Origin: Helicobacter pylori
Lineage (GTDB): Bacteria; Campylobacterota; Campylobacteria; Campylobacterales; Helicobacteraceae
Assembly (NCBI GenBank): GCA_008032935.1
Contig: CP032039.1
Coordinates: 496,001 to 560,000, forward strand
Direction: 5' to 3'
Length of the DNA: 64,000 nucleotides
Part shown: positions 18,885 to 28,909 of the stretch, in pieces
Numbering within the stretch: the first letter of the stretch is position 1
How the letters are laid out: each line of letters opens with the position of its first letter
Notes under the pieces: model-generated
What the model was told of the DNA's origin: nothing
The model's input: the letters and a program-made list of their open reading frames with translations, nothing else
Database searches by the model: none
Position numbers and translations under genes: made by a program

Positions 18885-19574
18885 TTGGTGCGCGAGTTTC
18901 TAAAAGCTTTTAAAGACGCTTTCCCTCATACCATTTCTATCTTTTTAGGGTATTTGCTTATGGGAATGACTTTTGGAATGCTTTTAGTCCAGCATGGCTA
19001 TGATTATAAAGTCGCTTTGTTCATGTCGTTATTCATCTACGCTGGGGCGGTGCAATTTGTAGCGATCACGCTTTTAAGCGCGCAAGCGGGCTTGATGAAT
19101 GTCGTTATTGTGAGCTTGTTAGTGAATGCGAGACAGACTTGTTATGCGCTTTCTATGCTAGATCGATTTAAAAACACCCAATGGCGTTTGCCCTATTTAG
19201 CGCACGCGCTCACGGATGAAACCTTTGCGTTATTGAATTTATACGCTCCTAAAGAGGGGGTGAGTGAAAAAGACTTTATTTTTAGCATTTCCTTACTCAA
19301 CCACTCTTATTGGATTTTTGGCTCGTTAGTGGGTTCGTTAGTGGGTTCGCATTTTTCTTTTGACACTCAAGGCATGGAATTTGTGATGACAGCGATTTTT
19401 ATCGTGCTGTTCATGGAGCAATACAAACGCACCACGAATCATAAAAACGCATGGCTTGGGATTATTATTGCGGTCGTTTGTTTAGCGTTCTTTGGGACTG
19501 AATACTTTTTGCTCATCGCTTTAGTTTTAATGGTGCTTGCTCTTATGTTGTTTAGAAAGCAGTTAGAATGTTAA
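18885..19574 (+). CDS. azlC: AzlC-family branched-chain amino acid exporter, large subunit
   Basis: Inner-membrane protein of the AzlC/YgaZ family, which with AzlD exports branched-chain amino acids. Conserved pieces are PHTISIFLGYLLMGMTFG near the N-terminus and VNARQTCYALSM in the middle. It has 229 residues with several hydrophobic helices. Translation probably starts at TTG 18885 or GTG 18888. It lies 7 bases behind dnaJ and overlaps azlD by 7. Confidence 0.85.
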   Translation: MVREFLKAFKDAFPHTISIFLGYLLMGMTFGMLLVQHGYDYKVALFMSLFIYAGAVQFVAITLLSAQAGLMNVVIVSLLVNARQTCYALSMLDRFKNTQWRLPYLAHALTDETFALLNLYAPKEGVSEKDFIFSISLLNHSYWIFGSLVGSLVGSHFSFDTQGMEFVMTAIFIVLFMEQYKRTTNHKNAWLGIIIAVVCLAFFGTEYFLLIALVLMVLALMLFRKQLEC

Positions 19575-19924
19575 TGCATTCTATACTCATTATTTTAGTC
19601 ATCATAATAACGACTTATTTCACGCGCATCTGGCCTTTTATGGTATTTAACGCTAAAAATCCGCCCAACGACTTTGTGCGTTATTTGGGTAGGGCTTTAT
19701 CATGCTCAGTGATAGGCATGCTCGTGGTTTATTGTTTTAAAGACATTCACATTTTAAAACCCCCTTATGGGATCAATGAAATCACCGCTTTTTTGTCCGT
19801 TATCCTTTTACACCGCATTTTTAAGGTGTTTGTTTTAAGCATCACGCTCCCTACCATTCTTTATATGGTTTTAGTCCAAAGCCATGCGTTAGAAAAGGCT
19901 TTTTTTAATATTCATGTTTCCTAA
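19568..19924 (+). CDS. azlD: AzlD-family exporter, small subunit
   Basis: 118-residue partner of AzlC with about four hydrophobic helices. The motif TYFTRIWPFMVF near the N-terminus and the VRYLGRALSCSVIGMLVVY segment are typical of the family. The overlap with azlC supports co-translation. It is convergent with czcA, overlapping by 20 bases. Confidence 0.83.
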   Translation: MLMHSILIILVIIITTYFTRIWPFMVFNAKNPPNDFVRYLGRALSCSVIGMLVVYCFKDIHILKPPYGINEITAFLSVILLHRIFKVFVLSITLPTILYMVLVQSHALEKAFFNIHVS

Positions 19925-22900
19925 CCCTAGCGTTTTTAACCCTAGCGTTTTTAATCACAAAATACGCCGTAGGGATAATAAAAAGCGTTAAAACAACGCT
20001 GCTTATCATGCCCCCTAGCATGGGCGCGGCAATGGATTTCATGATTTCACTACCGGTGCCATGGCTATACATGATAGGAATGAGTGAAGCTAAAATGCTA
20101 AAAAAGGTCATCAGCTTGGGCCTTACCCTAAGCACCGCCCCATGCATGATAGCTTCTTTTAAGGCGGTAGTCGTCTGCTCTTTTAAGGGGGTTTTGATGA
20201 ATTTTTGAAACGCGTCTTCTAAATAAATAATCATCACAATAGCCGTTTCGCTCGCTACCCCTAAAAGGGCCAAAAAGCCCACTAACGCCGCCACGCTCAT
20301 GTTAAATCCCATGAGATTCATAAAAATCAACCCCCCCAAAAACGCAAAAGGCAGAGTGAAAAAGCATAATAAGGAATTAGTGAGATTCTTTAAAGCAAAG
20401 ACAATTAAAATAAAAATGATAAACACGCTCACCGGCACGATGTATTGTAAGGTTTTAAACGCTTCTTCTAAATACTGGCTTTCGCCGCTAAATTCATAAT
20501 AATACCCGCTAGGCAATTGGATTTTTTCTAGCGTTTTTTGAGCCAGTTGCCTGTAAGTATCAGAGCTGATACCATTTTGCGGCACAATATAAATAAAATT
20601 CACGTTCAAGCCCTTTTCGCTCTTTAGCACCGCCGGCGAATTGTCGTAATACACATGGGCTAATTCCCTTAAGGGCATGTAATTGTAAGCGGTTTTGATG
20701 TAGAGGTTTTTTAATTTTTCAATGGTGTTTCTTTCGGTGTCTTCTAAGCGTAAAGAGATGGGGTAGCTTTCTACGCCCTTAATCATGGTGGTGAGCGTGG
20801 CTCCGCCCAGAGCGAATTTAATCGCATCTAACACGGCGCTTTTATTGATGCCGTAACGAGCCAGATTTTCATCGTTCAAATCCAGCGTGATGTAGTAGCC
20901 GTTATTCGATCGCTCGGCAAAGACGGACAAACTCTCTTTTAGGGTTTTGAGCTGTTGCTCCATAAGGATCGCTAATTCTTGTAATTTGTCCGTATCGTTA
21001 CCATAGAGCTTGATGCCTAGGGGCGTTCTAATGCCGGTTAAGAGCATGTCCGTCCTCCCACGAATGGGGTAAGTCCATGAATTAGTCAAGCCTTTTAATT
21101 GCAGGGTTTTTTCTAATTTGTCCCTAACTTCTTTATAACTGAGCTTTTCTTTCCATTCGTTTTGTGGCTTTAATTCAATGTAGGTTTCTATCATTCCTAA
21201 ACCGGCAGCATCGGTGCTGGTGTTAGCGCGCCCCACTTTACCAAAAACCTGTTTGACAAAATCCAGTTGCTTGATAGCGGCATTACTTTTTTTTAAGTAT
21301 TCTAAAGCGGTGTCAATGCCCACGCCATTAATGGTTACAGGCATATACATGATTACCCCTTCATTGATTTGGGGGATAAATTCCCAGTTGAGTTTTTTAT
21401 ACGCTACAACTAATCCCCCTAAACCCACAACGCTCGCTATTAAAAAAGCGTATCTGAACTTAAGCACAACCTTCAAACTCACGCCATAAATTTTCATGAA
21501 AAAAGCGTTAATGGGGTTTTTGGACTCTTCTAAAATCCGCCCTTTAATGAGCCATACCATTAAAATAGGGACTATCGTAATAGAAAGCAGCGCTCCCACT
21601 AGCATGGCAAAGGTTTTGGTGTAAGCTAAAGGGGCAAAAAGCTTTTCTTCTTGACCGGTGAGTGCAAAAATTGGCAAGAAAGAAACCACAATGATCATCA
21701 AAGCAAAAAATATCGCGCCCCCCACATGCTTAACCCCTTGCATGATGGCATTAACCCTTTGAATCTCATCTTTCGTATCAATGCGTTGCAGATGCTTGTG
21801 AGCGTTCTCCACCATCACAATCGCCGCATCCACCATCGCCCCTATAGCGATCGCAATGCCCCCCAAACTCATGATACTCGCTTCAATATTGAAATAACGC
21901 ATGAGTAAGAAACTAATACACACGCTTAAAGGCAGAGTGATAATCACCACTAAAGCGCTCCTGAAATGCAGTAAGAAAATCGCAATAATGACTAGCACAA
22001 TGACGCTTTCTTCTATGAGCGTGTGGATCAAATTGTCAATGCCTTTTTCAATCAATTCGCTCCTGTCATACACGCTGGTGATTTTCACATCAGGGTTACT
22101 CGCTTGTAGGGTGGCGATTTTTTCTTTAATGGCTTTAAGCACCTTATAAGTGTCAGCGTGATAGCGCACCATCACAATCCCCCCCACCACTTCCTTATTA
22201 CCATTGAGATTGGCTGCCCCTCTGCGCGGTTTTGGCACTAGCCTAACGCTGGCTATATCTTTAATCTTTAAAGGGATAGCCCCTTCTTTTTTAAGGACAA
22301 TTTCTTCTAAATCGTTCAAAGATTGGATATAGCCATGCGATCTTATGATTTTTTCAAACCCGTTTTCTAAAATAACCCCCCACCGGTATCGTTATTGGAA
22401 TTTTTAATCGCATTAGCGACTTGCTCCAAACTCAAGTTATAACGGATCAAAGAATCGTTTTGAAGCGTTACTTCATAATCCTTCACAAAGCCCCCCACGC
22501 TTGCGACCTCACTCACCCCATCAACCCCCAAAAGCGCATAGCGGTAATAAAAATCTTGCAAGACTTTCAAATCGCTCAAATTCTTGCTATCGCTAGATAA
22601 GGCGTATTGATACGCCCAACCAATAGAAGTGGAATCGCTCCCTATTTCCACTTTAGCGTCCTTAGGGAGGTTATTCACTCGGTTTAGCTGCTCTAAAACC
22701 CTATCTCTGGCCCAATACAAATTGACGCCGTCTTTAAAAATGATGTAAATCAAGCCGCTTTCATAGCTAGAAATCCCCCTAACCGTGTCAATGTTAGCGA
22801 TACTCATGAAAGTAGAAACTAGTGGGTAAGTAACCTGCTCTTGCACGATTTTAGGGCTTTGATTGGGGTAAGTGATCTGCACGACCACTTGAGCGGGGCT

Positions 22901-23026
22901 TAAATCCGGCAAAGCGTCTAAACGAACGCTTTTTATCGCCCACAAAGAGGCTAAGAAAATGAGTAGAGTGACTAGAGTGGTAAGGAGTTTGTTTTTAACG
23001 CTTAAATCAATGATCTTTTCTATCAT
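19905..23026 (-). CDS. czcA: CzcA-type RND heavy-metal efflux pump (one-base frameshift)
   Basis: Inner-membrane proton/metal antiporter of the CzcA/CusA family. The N-terminal part (residues 1-219, MIEKIIDLSVKNKLL...) ends prematurely at 22367, and the frame resumes to give a further 800 residues. Adding one G to the six-base run at 22376-22381 restores NDTGGGVILENGFEKII and a protein of about 1040 residues with the RND plan: a helix, a large periplasmic loop, helices with the conserved acidic and GGIAIAIGAMVDAAIV motif, then the repeat. It is the last gene of the crdA-crdB-czcB-czcA block. H. pylori also has the separate cznABC system; the order and the copper gene crdA support the crd assignment. 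Confidence 0.9.
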
Positions 23027-24046
23027 TCAATAATCCCCATTGTTTTGAGCGTCAGCGTCTAGCACGAATAAAGCGTTATTAGCGACTTCTTCACCCACTT
23101 CTAAACCCTCTAAAATTTCATAACTCCCATCGCTCAAGCGGACGGCTTTAATTTCTAACGGGCTTAAGCCAAAATCGTCTTTTTTAAACACGATAGCTTT
23201 CCCCCCTTTAATCAAAACCGCTTCTTTAGGCAAAATCTTCATTTTTTGTGGTTTTTGAAAGATTTCTACTTGAGCGAACATGTTAGGGTAATAAAGCTGT
23301 TTAAGATTAGGCACATTGAAGCGCGCTTCTAGCATTTTATCTTGCGCATTTATGATGGGGTTGATGTTTTCAAGCGTGATTTCTTGCTCGCCTTTAATCC
23401 CTTCTACGAACAAGATCGCTTTATGCGTGTTTTTTAAAAACTCTAAATCCTCTTGATTGACTTTAACAAGCGCCCACAATTGGCTTAAATCTATGATTTG
23501 AAACAACTCTTGCCCTTTTTTAAAAAAGCTCCCCTCATTGAGATCCGGGCTTTTTTTAAAGATAACGCCACTGAAGCGAGAGTAAATAGTCATTTCATTT
23601 TGAACCTTGTGGCTGCTAATGATTTTTTCAATGCTAGAGTTTTCTAGCCCTAGTAGTTTTAATTTTTCTTTAATCGCTCCCACTTGCTGGTTGAATTTCA
23701 ATGATGATAACAACTCGCTTTGAACGCCCGCTAATTCAGGGGAATACACGCTCAATAGTCTATCGCCCTTTTTAATGGGGGTATAGGTTTTATTCGCATA
23801 AAGCTTTTCCACATAGCCATCAAAACGCAGGGTTTGAGAAAAAATCAGCGCTTCATTAGGCTCTAAAATCGCGTAATAGCGCCGGCTCTGGGCGAATTCT
23901 TTTTCTATAACCTTAGTGGTGGAAATATTAAAACGGGTTTGGCTTTTAGCTTCTTTAGTTTCTTTAGTCTCTTGAGTTTCTTTAATTTCTTGAGCGTTAG
24001 CCAATAAGAGGCTAAAAAATAGGGCTAACAATAAAAGCCGTTTCAT
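23027..24046 (-). CDS. czcB: CzcB-type membrane fusion (periplasmic adaptor) protein
   Basis: Links the RND pump to the outer membrane channel. A signal peptide (MKRLLLLALFFSLLLANA) is followed by a Lys/Glu/Thr repeat (KETQETKETKEAK), a coiled-coil hairpin, a lipoyl-like segment (VEKLYANKTYTPIKKGDRLLS) and beta-barrel domains (ILPKEAVLIKGGKAIVF). It has 339 residues and overlaps crdB by 4 bases. In H. pylori the gene at this position is reported as a copper resistance determinant. Confidence 0.88.
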   Translation of the reverse strand: MKRLLLLALFFSLLLANAQEIKETQETKETKEAKSQTRFNISTTKVIEKEFAQSRRYYAILEPNEALIFSQTLRFDGYVEKLYANKTYTPIKKGDRLLSVYSPELAGVQSELLSSLKFNQQVGAIKEKLKLLGLENSSIEKIISSHKVQNEMTIYSRFSGVIFKKSPDLNEGSFFKKGQELFQIIDLSQLWALVKVNQEDLEFLKNTHKAILFVEGIKGEQEITLENINPIINAQDKMLEARFNVPNLKQLYYPNMFAQVEIFQKPQKMKILPKEAVLIKGGKAIVFKKDDFGLSPLEIKAVRLSDGSYEILEGLEVGEEVANNALFVLDADAQNNGDY

Positions 24047-25281
24047 TCTAATCCTTTAAGGTTTTGTAAGGACAAATAAGCGCTATTGAGAGCGCTTAAG
24101 GTTTCAAGCTGGGTGATTTGAGTTGTGATTTTGTCGTTAAAAGCGTTGTAATAAGCGTTGTAATCGCCATTAGTTTTCAAATCAAGCGCATAAATTTGCA
24201 CGATTTTTTCATTCTGCCTTACAATTTTATTGATCGCTTCCAGGTTTTTTTGCAAGGTTTCTAATTTTTTAAGGAGTTTTAGGGCCAGGTGGCGCGTTTT
24301 GTTTTTGGTGTTTTCCACTTCGCTTTTAAACGCCAGGCTTTCTTTTTTCTTTTGTTCCACTAATTTGGCCTGCTTGCCATAAAGAGGCAAAGGGATAGAC
24401 AAAGCGACGCTAAACATGTCGTAGTTATAGTATTGTTTGGAGCGGAAATAATACACCCCGGTAACGTTTATGTCTTCTAAAAAGCTTTTTTTAGCCAAAG
24501 TGATGTCTTTTTGCGCTTTTTCTTCATCAAGCCTGGCGATCGCAATATCGTAATTAGTGGTGCTGATGTTATATAACTCTTGCTCCTTATTAAATTCAAA
24601 ATTTTTAGGGGCAATGCTTAAAAGCTCGTTTTCTTTAAAAGTCAATTCACCCATGGAATAATGGCTGCTAGAGAGCGCTTCTTCTAAATTGTTTTTTTTG
24701 ATTTCTAATTGCGATTTTAAAATTTCTAACTTGGCGATCGCTATTAAATTAGGCGAACTGGAATGGTTGGCTTGATAGAGGGTGTTTTCTAAATTTTTAA
24801 TCGCTGTGTTTAAAAGCTCTATTTCTTGTTGGTTTTTATAATTTTCAATGCCGTTTATCATTAAATTAATCACCAATTGCTGCTTGGTTTTTTTAAGCTC
24901 TAATATCTTTTTTTGTTTTTCTAGATGGATCATTTTAGATTGCGTGAGTTTTTTACCATTTAAATCCACTTTTTGAGACAAACCCAAGCTCATGTTTTGC
25001 ATTAAGGTGCTATCCAGCCTGAAAAAATCGCTCACGTTAGCGTTGTTGTAGCCTAAATACAAAATAGGGTTATCCCATTTGCTAACGGCTTTTTCTTGAG
25101 AATTTAAAGCGTCAATTTGCTCTTGTAAGGCTTGTATTTTTTGATTTTTAGAAAGGTATTTAGCCACAAAAGATTGGATCTCTAAATCTTTAGCCAAACC
25201 CAAACTAAAAAGCAGTAACAAGGCTGTTAAAAGGCGTATTGAAACACCCCTTTTATCAAACGCGCTTATAAAAGACAGCAT
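24043..25281 (-). CDS. crdB: CrdB, TolC-like outer membrane copper efflux protein
   Basis: Outer membrane factor of the copper efflux system. A signal-like N-terminus (LLTALLLLFSLGLA) leads into two long alpha-helical, heptad-rich repeats characteristic of TolC/CzcC channels (Leu/Lys/Glu/Gln-rich, with QSKMIHLEKQKKILELKK). It is 412 residues long and sits between crdA and czcB with almost no spacing. CrdB in H. pylori is reported as necessary for copper tolerance. Confidence 0.87.
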   Translation of the reverse strand: MLSFISAFDKRGVSIRLLTALLLLFSLGLAKDLEIQSFVAKYLSKNQKIQALQEQIDALNSQEKAVSKWDNPILYLGYNNANVSDFFRLDSTLMQNMSLGLSQKVDLNGKKLTQSKMIHLEKQKKILELKKTKQQLVINLMINGIENYKNQQEIELLNTAIKNLENTLYQANHSSSPNLIAIAKLEILKSQLEIKKNNLEEALSSSHYSMGELTFKENELLSIAPKNFEFNKEQELYNISTTNYDIAIARLDEEKAQKDITLAKKSFLEDINVTGVYYFRSKQYYNYDMFSVALSIPLPLYGKQAKLVEQKKKESLAFKSEVENTKNKTRHLALKLLKKLETLQKNLEAINKIVRQNEKIVQIYALDLKTNGDYNAYYNAFNDKITTQITQLETLSALNSAYLSLQNLKGLE

Positions 25282-25285
25282 GTGC

Positions 25286-25663
25286 TTATAAGTCCAAGCT
25301 TGTTTTAGCGCGATAAACCTGGCCCTCTTTAGATTTAATATCCACCCTAACCTGCCATGTCCCGTTCATGGAAAGATTGGTTTTAGCTTCATAAATGCCG
25401 TTTTTTTCACTCACTTGCGCCATTTCTTTCATCGCTGGCATGCCAGGCATTTCAGGCATCATAAACTGCACCCTAACGATAGCTTTTTCTAAAGCCTTAC
25501 CTTTTAAAGTGGGGCTAAGCACGAAAGTGTTGTCGCCTTTAATGGGGTTGCCCACGGATTTGATTTTCACTTCCAAGTCATTCGCTTTTAGGGTTTGCTC
25601 CCATGCGTTTAAACTCATAACCCCCAATGCGCTTATTAAAAATAAAGCGGCTAACTTTTTCAT
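25286..25663 (-). CDS. crdA: CrdA, secreted copper-resistance determinant
   Basis: Small exported protein: signal peptide MKKLAALFLISALGVMSLNA, then a YtkA/FixH-like beta-sandwich of about 105 residues. A methionine-rich stretch (MMPEMPGMPAMKEM, about residues 68-81) is a likely Cu(I)-binding site. It heads the crdA-crdB-czcB-czcA operon, which in H. pylori is induced by copper through the CrdRS two-component system encoded elsewhere. A perfect dyad sits 24 bases before its start. Confidence 0.88.
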   Translation of the reverse strand: MKKLAALFLISALGVMSLNAWEQTLKANDLEVKIKSVGNPIKGDNTFVLSPTLKGKALEKAIVRVQFMMPEMPGMPAMKEMAQVSEKNGIYEAKTNLSMNGTWQVRVDIKSKEGQVYRAKTSLDL

Positions 25664-25686
25664 CGTTTTGACCTTTAAATTAAGAT

Positions 25687-25704
25687 AACAAGAAAATTCT
25701 TGTT
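25687..25704 (-). promoter_or_regulatory. Perfect 8-bp dyad upstream of crdA
   Basis: AACAAGAA-AA-TTCTTGTT, arms of 8 bp and a 2-base centre, lies 24-41 bases ahead of the crdA ATG. It is a candidate operator or leader hairpin for the copper operon; no protein is assigned to it. Confidence 0.4.
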
Positions 25705-25792
25705 GCGGGTGAATGATAACTTTCTTTTGTGTAAAAATTGTGGAAATTGTTTTTAAAAAAATTAGGGTTTTTAAGTAGAAGGTATAAGAGTT

Positions 25793-25798
25793 TATGCT
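25793..25798 (+). promoter_or_regulatory. Candidate -10 box for fumC
   Basis: TATGCT lies 41 bases before the fumC start, in the divergent crdA/fumC gap, preceded by A/T runs. Confidence 0.35.
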
Positions 25799-25838
25799 AT
25801 TTTTTTAAGGTTTTAAAATCAAATTTCAAAGGATTAGC

Positions 25839-27230
25839 ATGCAATTTAGAATTGAACATGACACGATGGGCGAAATTCAAGTGGATGATAGCCAATACTG
25901 GGGGGCTCAAACGCAACGCAGTCTTGAAAACTTTAAAATTGGCACCGAAAAAATGCCTAAAGAACTCATTGGCGCATTTGCCAAACTCAAAAGGAGTCTG
26001 GCGGTTGTCAATCACAAGTTAGGGAAATTAAGCCCAGAAAAATCCCAAGCCATTATCAAGGCGTGCGATTGCATTTTAAAAGGCGAGCTGTGCGGCGAGT
26101 TTCCCCTAGCGATATGGCAAACAGGGAGCGGGACTCAAACGAATATGAATCTCAATGAAGTCATTGCCAATAAGGCTACAGAAATTTTAGGGGGTAATTT
26201 CAGAGAGAAAAAACTCATCCACCCTAACGATGACGTGAACATGTCTCAAAGCTCCAACGACACTTTCCCTACCGCAATGCACGTTGTGAGCGTGCTAGAA
26301 ATCACGCATAAACTACTGCCTAGTTTAGAGAATCTGTTAAAAACCTTTAAAGACAAAAGCCAACAATTTAAAGAGATTGTCAAAATCGGGCGCACGCATT
26401 TGCAAGACGCTACGCCTTTAACTTTGGGGCAAGAATTTAGCGGGTATGCGAGCATGTTAGAGCATTCTAAACAACAAATTTTAGAGAGTTTGGAGCATTT
26501 AAGGGAATTAGCCATAGGCGGGACGGCGGTAGGCACCGGGCTAAACGCTCATAAAGAATTGAGCGAAAAAGTGGCTGAAGAATTGAGTCAGTTTAGCGGG
26601 GTGAAATTCATCTCTGCACCCAATAAATTCCATGCGCTCACTAGCCATGACGCTATCGCTTATGCGCATGGGGCTTTTAAGGCTTTAGCGGCGAATTTAA
26701 TGAAAATCGCTAACGATATTAGATGGCTTGCGAGCGGGCCGCGCTGTGGTTTGGGCGAGCTTAATATCCCTGAAAACGAGCCGGGCAGTTCTATTATGCC
26801 CGGTAAAGTCAATCCCACGCAATGCGAAGCGATGACAATGGTGGCCGTGCAAGTGATGGGGAATGATACCGCTATTGGCATTGCGGCCAGTCAGGGTAAT
26901 TTTGAATTGAACGTGTTCAAGCCGGTGATCATTTATAATTTCTTGCAAAGTTTAAGGCTACTAAGCGATAGCATGGAAAGTTTTAATGTCCATTGCGCGA
27001 TCGGTATTGAGCCTAATAGAGAAAAGATTGATTATTACTTGCACCATTCTTTAATGCTAGTAACCGCCCTAAACCCGCATGTAGGCTATGAAAACGCCGC
27101 TAAAATCGCTAAAAACGCCCACAAAAAAGGCATTTCTTTAAAAGAAAGCGCGCTGGAACTGAAACTCTTGAGCGCTGAAGATTTTGACCAATTCGTGGTG
27201 CCTGAAAAGATGATCGGGCCTAAGGCTTAA
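25839..27230 (+). CDS. fumC: Fumarate hydratase, class II
   Basis: Interconverts fumarate and malate in the TCA cycle. Oxygen-stable class II enzyme of the aspartase/fumarase superfamily. Its signature [15 protein letters not shown] (about residues 312-326) contains the catalytic serine loop, and [11 protein letters not shown] is the upstream conserved region. At 463 residues it is full length. Own promoter, divergent from the copper operon; AAAGGATT is the ribosome site. Confidence 0.96.
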   Translation: MQFRIEHDTMGEIQVDDSQYWGAQTQRSLENFKIGTEKMPKELIGAFAKLKRSLAVVNHKLGKLSPEKSQAIIKACDCILKGELCGEFPLAIWQTGSGTQTNMNLNEVIANKATEILGGNFREKKLIHPNDDVNMSQSSNDTFPTAMHVVSVLEITHKLLPSLENLLKTFKDKSQQFKEIVKIGRTHLQDATPLTLGQEFSGYASMLEHSKQQILESLEHLRELAIGGTAVGTGLNAHKELSEKVAEELSQFSGVKFISAPNKFHALTSHDAIAYAHGAFKALAANLMKIANDIRWLASGPRCGLGELNIPENEPGSSIMPGKVNPTQCEAMTMVAVQVMGNDTAIGIAASQGNFELNVFKPVIIYNFLQSLRLLSDSMESFNVHCAIGIEPNREKIDYYLHHSLMLVTALNPHVGYENAAKIAKNAHKKGISLKESALELKLLSAEDFDQFVVPEKMIGPKA

Positions 27231-27252
27231 AAACCTTGGGCGGGCGTGCGAG

Positions 27253-27504
27253 ATGAATCCTGAAAAAGCCACTCATTGCAAAGAGATCCGTAAGATCTTA
27301 AAAGAGGCGTTGCATGACAATAAAGATTTGAATCTTTATTTGGAACCTGGAGGCAAGCATGCCAAGCTGACTGATGGAGTGCATGTTTTGACGATCCCTT
27401 CATCGCCAAGCGACAGAAAAAGCGTGAAAAACTTTGAAAAAGAATTAACAGAGTTTATTAAGAAATTAAGAGGAAACAGGATAACGCATGGAGCGTGTGA
27501 GTAG
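27253..27504 (+). CDS. HicA-like small protein
   Basis: An 83-residue basic protein whose middle (GGKHAKLTDGVHVLTIP) resembles the double-stranded-RNA-binding core of HicA/YcfA toxins, which carry an active-site His in a G-H-x-x-x pattern. The C-terminal helix (KNFEKELTEFIKKLRG) also fits. No HicB antitoxin gene lies next to it, so it may be a domesticated or solitary relative. It starts 22 bases after fumC and ends 30 before rnhB, probably one transcript. The family call is from pattern only. Confidence 0.55.
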   Translation: MNPEKATHCKEIRKILKEALHDNKDLNLYLEPGGKHAKLTDGVHVLTIPSSPSDRKSVKNFEKELTEFIKKLRGNRITHGACE

Positions 27505-27534
27505 GGATTTTGATACCGGTTTGGTTGCGTATCA

Positions 27535-28149
27535 ATGATTTTAGGTATTGATGAAGCGGGTAGGGGGTGTTTGGCTGGTTCGCTTTTTGTGGCTGGGGTG
27601 GTGTGTAATGAAAAAACGGCCTTAGAGTTTTTAGAAATGGGTTTAAAAGACAGCAAGAAGCTCAGCCTAAAAAAGCGCTTTTTCTTGGAAGATAAAATCA
27701 AAACGCATGATGAGGTCAAGTTTTTCGTGGTTAAAAAAAGCGCGAATGAAATTGATAGCTTGGGTTTGGGGGCGTGTTTGAAGCTCGCTGTGCAAGAAAT
27801 TGTAGAAAATGGTTGCCCTTTAGCCAATGAAATAAAGATAGATGGCAACACGGCGTTTGGCTTGAACAAACGCTACCCCAATATACAAACCATCATCAAG
27901 GGCGATGAAAAGATCGCTCAAATCGCTATGGCGTCTGTTTTAGCGAAAGCTTTTAAGGACAGAGAAATGCGACAATTGCACGCTTTGTTTAAGGAATACA
28001 GCTGGGATAAGAATTGCGGGTATGGGACTAAACAGCATATAGAAGCGATTATTAAGCTAGGGGCTACGCCTTTTCATCGGCATAGCTTCACGCTTAAAAA
28101 CCGCTTGTTAATTCCCAAACTTTTAGATGTGGAACAACGCCTTATTTAA
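27535..28149 (+). CDS. rnhB: Ribonuclease HII
   Basis: Cleaves the RNA strand of RNA-DNA hybrids and excises single ribonucleotides from DNA. The N-terminal metal site is [12 protein letters not shown] (residues 4-15), followed by further acidic residues ([33 protein letters not shown]). At 204 residues it is the typical size. Its end overlaps the convergent next gene by 27 bases. Confidence 0.94.
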   Translation: MILGIDEAGRGCLAGSLFVAGVVCNEKTALEFLEMGLKDSKKLSLKKRFFLEDKIKTHDEVKFFVVKKSANEIDSLGLGACLKLAVQEIVENGCPLANEIKIDGNTAFGLNKRYPNIQTIIKGDEKIAQIAMASVLAKAFKDREMRQLHALFKEYSWDKNCGYGTKQHIEAIIKLGATPFHRHSFTLKNRLLIPKLLDVEQRLI

Positions 28150-28701
28150 AATGGTGCTGAGATGGGTAGCGCTCGTTGAAGAAAGACTGATGCGTTTGGC
28201 TTTAAAGTAAGCGATAAGATCTTCAGGCTGAATGAAAGGGAATTGCACCATAACATACACACGATGGTTGATGGCATCCACGAACCTTTTAGCCAAAATG
28301 GATTTAGACGTTAAAAAATCAACAAGCCCGAATAAATAGCTGATAACGTTATTTTTAACTTGAAGCGCTTTAACAATGCGATGGTGCATTTTAGTGATTA
28401 AAACGCTCTCTAACGAGCTGTAAGCGTTTATTCTGGCCCTTAAAAGAGCGATTTCTTCAGCGTTCTTTTCAGAGGGCAATTTGTCATCATAGGGGATATA
28501 GTTGGCGTAAAAATCGTTCCTTTTACCCGAAATTGAAGCCGATCCGACATATTGATTGGGCGGTTTCTTGTCGTCAAAAAGATTGATTTTAAGCCAATCA
28601 GGGTAGTTAATCGTGTCTTTCAAACTCTTAGCATGCGCTGTTTGAGCGAAGAGGCCTAGGGATAGCAAGGCGCAGAAACTTAATTTTTTCAATGCGTTCA
28701 T
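28123..28701 (-). CDS. Exported protein, weakly LPP20-like, unknown function
   Basis: A clear signal peptide ([24 protein letters not shown]) precedes a 168-residue mature protein. The order PDWL...YVGSASI...[21 protein letters not shown] faintly recalls the LPP20-type family, but there is no lipobox cysteine, and I would not assign function. A strong AAAGGAAG ribosome site is present. An octamer repeat tract lies about 160 bases upstream. Confidence 0.7.
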   Translation of the reverse strand: MNALKKLSFCALLSLGLFAQTAHAKSLKDTINYPDWLKINLFDDKKPPNQYVGSASISGKRNDFYANYIPYDDKLPSEKNAEEIALLRARINAYSSLESVLITKMHHRIVKALQVKNNVISYLFGLVDFLTSKSILAKRFVDAINHRVYVMVQFPFIQPEDLIAYFKAKRISLSSTSATHLSTILNKALFHI

Positions 28702-28861
28702 TATAGCTTCCTTTCTATAAAAGAATATTAAAAACGCCCTACGCTTTTAGGGTAGGTGGTATTTCTCAAAAAAGCGAAATACTGGGATAGCTTATAGCGA
28801 GTTAGCTTAAGAAAAAATAAAAAATATTAAATAATCAATTAAAAAATTTAGTAATAATATT

Positions 28862-28901
28862 AAATACATAAATACATAAATACATAAATACATAAATACA
28901 T
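28862..28901. repeat. Tandem octamer repeat, 5 copies of AAATACAT
   Basis: Five perfect head-to-tail AAATACAT units lie between the stop of the ATPase gene (9 bases away) and the start of the exported-protein gene. The unit is 8 bases, so length changes would shift spacing rather than any frame. Surrounding DNA (28702-28909) is AT-rich and otherwise empty. Confidence 0.9.
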
Positions 28902-28909
28902 AATAACTA

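Noticed and set aside
28862..28901. CRISPR array
   Set aside because: Units are 8 bases, contiguous and without spacers; no cas genes are present.
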